From NCBI RefSeq assembly GCF_932276165.1, contig NC_064005.1, positions 9,424,001-9,488,000 on the forward strand: DNA of 64,000 bases, written 5' to 3'. This document shows positions 63,861 through 64,000 of this stretch, one piece after another. The position numbers were made by a program, and so were the translations under genes. The notes below the pieces were generated by a model. It made no database searches, was not told where the DNA came from, and saw nothing but the letters and a program-made list of their open reading frames with translations. This DNA is from Plutella xylostella (taxonomy: Eukaryota; Arthropoda; Insecta; Lepidoptera; Plutellidae). Positions within the stretch are counted from its first letter, which is position 1, and each line of letters starts with the position of its first letter.

Positions 63861-64000
63861 ATAGATTTTTTAAAATAAACTTTGTCATGTAACACTCAGA
63901 AAACAGGATTAATCAGTCATATAGACTACATTACATTACAGTCATGTAATCTACCTGCTTGTAGAGTACGTCATCGTGGCAGCCATTTAAAATATACTTA

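Overview
This is an animal nuclear genome window, almost certainly from a moth or butterfly (Lepidoptera). The pointers are short exons in long AT-rich introns with GT-AG borders, three copies of a repeat matching the lep1 Helitron-like family, tRNA-headed SINEs, a mariner, and CR1/Jockey-, R1- and RTE-type LINEs. There is no bacterial-style operon, ribosome binding site or CRISPR array. All coordinates and alignments were read by eye.

The only confident host protein gene is on the + strand from 1112 to 37736. It is a sidestep-family (Beaten-path receptor) neuronal adhesion protein and lacks only its 5' end (signal-peptide exon or exons). I resolve 16 exons coding for 818 residues: five Ig domains, one fibronectin III domain, a transmembrane helix and a cytoplasmic tail ending in a PDZ-ligand-like Ser-Cys-Ile. 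Each extracellular domain is built from two exons, and every intron between domains is phase 1. The paralog within the family cannot be fixed by eye.

Introns. The 11.9-kb second intron holds a 10.6-kb TA-flanked DNA transposon (3148-13755). Inside it are a full-length LINE, itself split by a hAT-like element, and a second LINE. Later introns hold a 120-bp perfect foldback, a 2.3-kb element carrying a decayed R1-type LINE, a near-intact mariner, a tRNA-Val gene and SINEs. A recurring oddity is that six of the 16 exons have local, mostly decayed copies of one exon edge including the splice site.

Downstream, 37.7-64 kb is intergenic, or possibly an intron of an unseen neighbour. It holds lep1 copies, MITEs, two more identical tRNA-Val genes, a hAT-like element with a nested mariner remnant, a young internally deleted Ty3/Gypsy-type LTR retrotransposon (48385-51369), SINEs, and at the right edge an RTE LINE with a 17-bp target duplication. 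About 54.9-62.7 kb is mostly unique noncoding sequence with no gene I can recognise.
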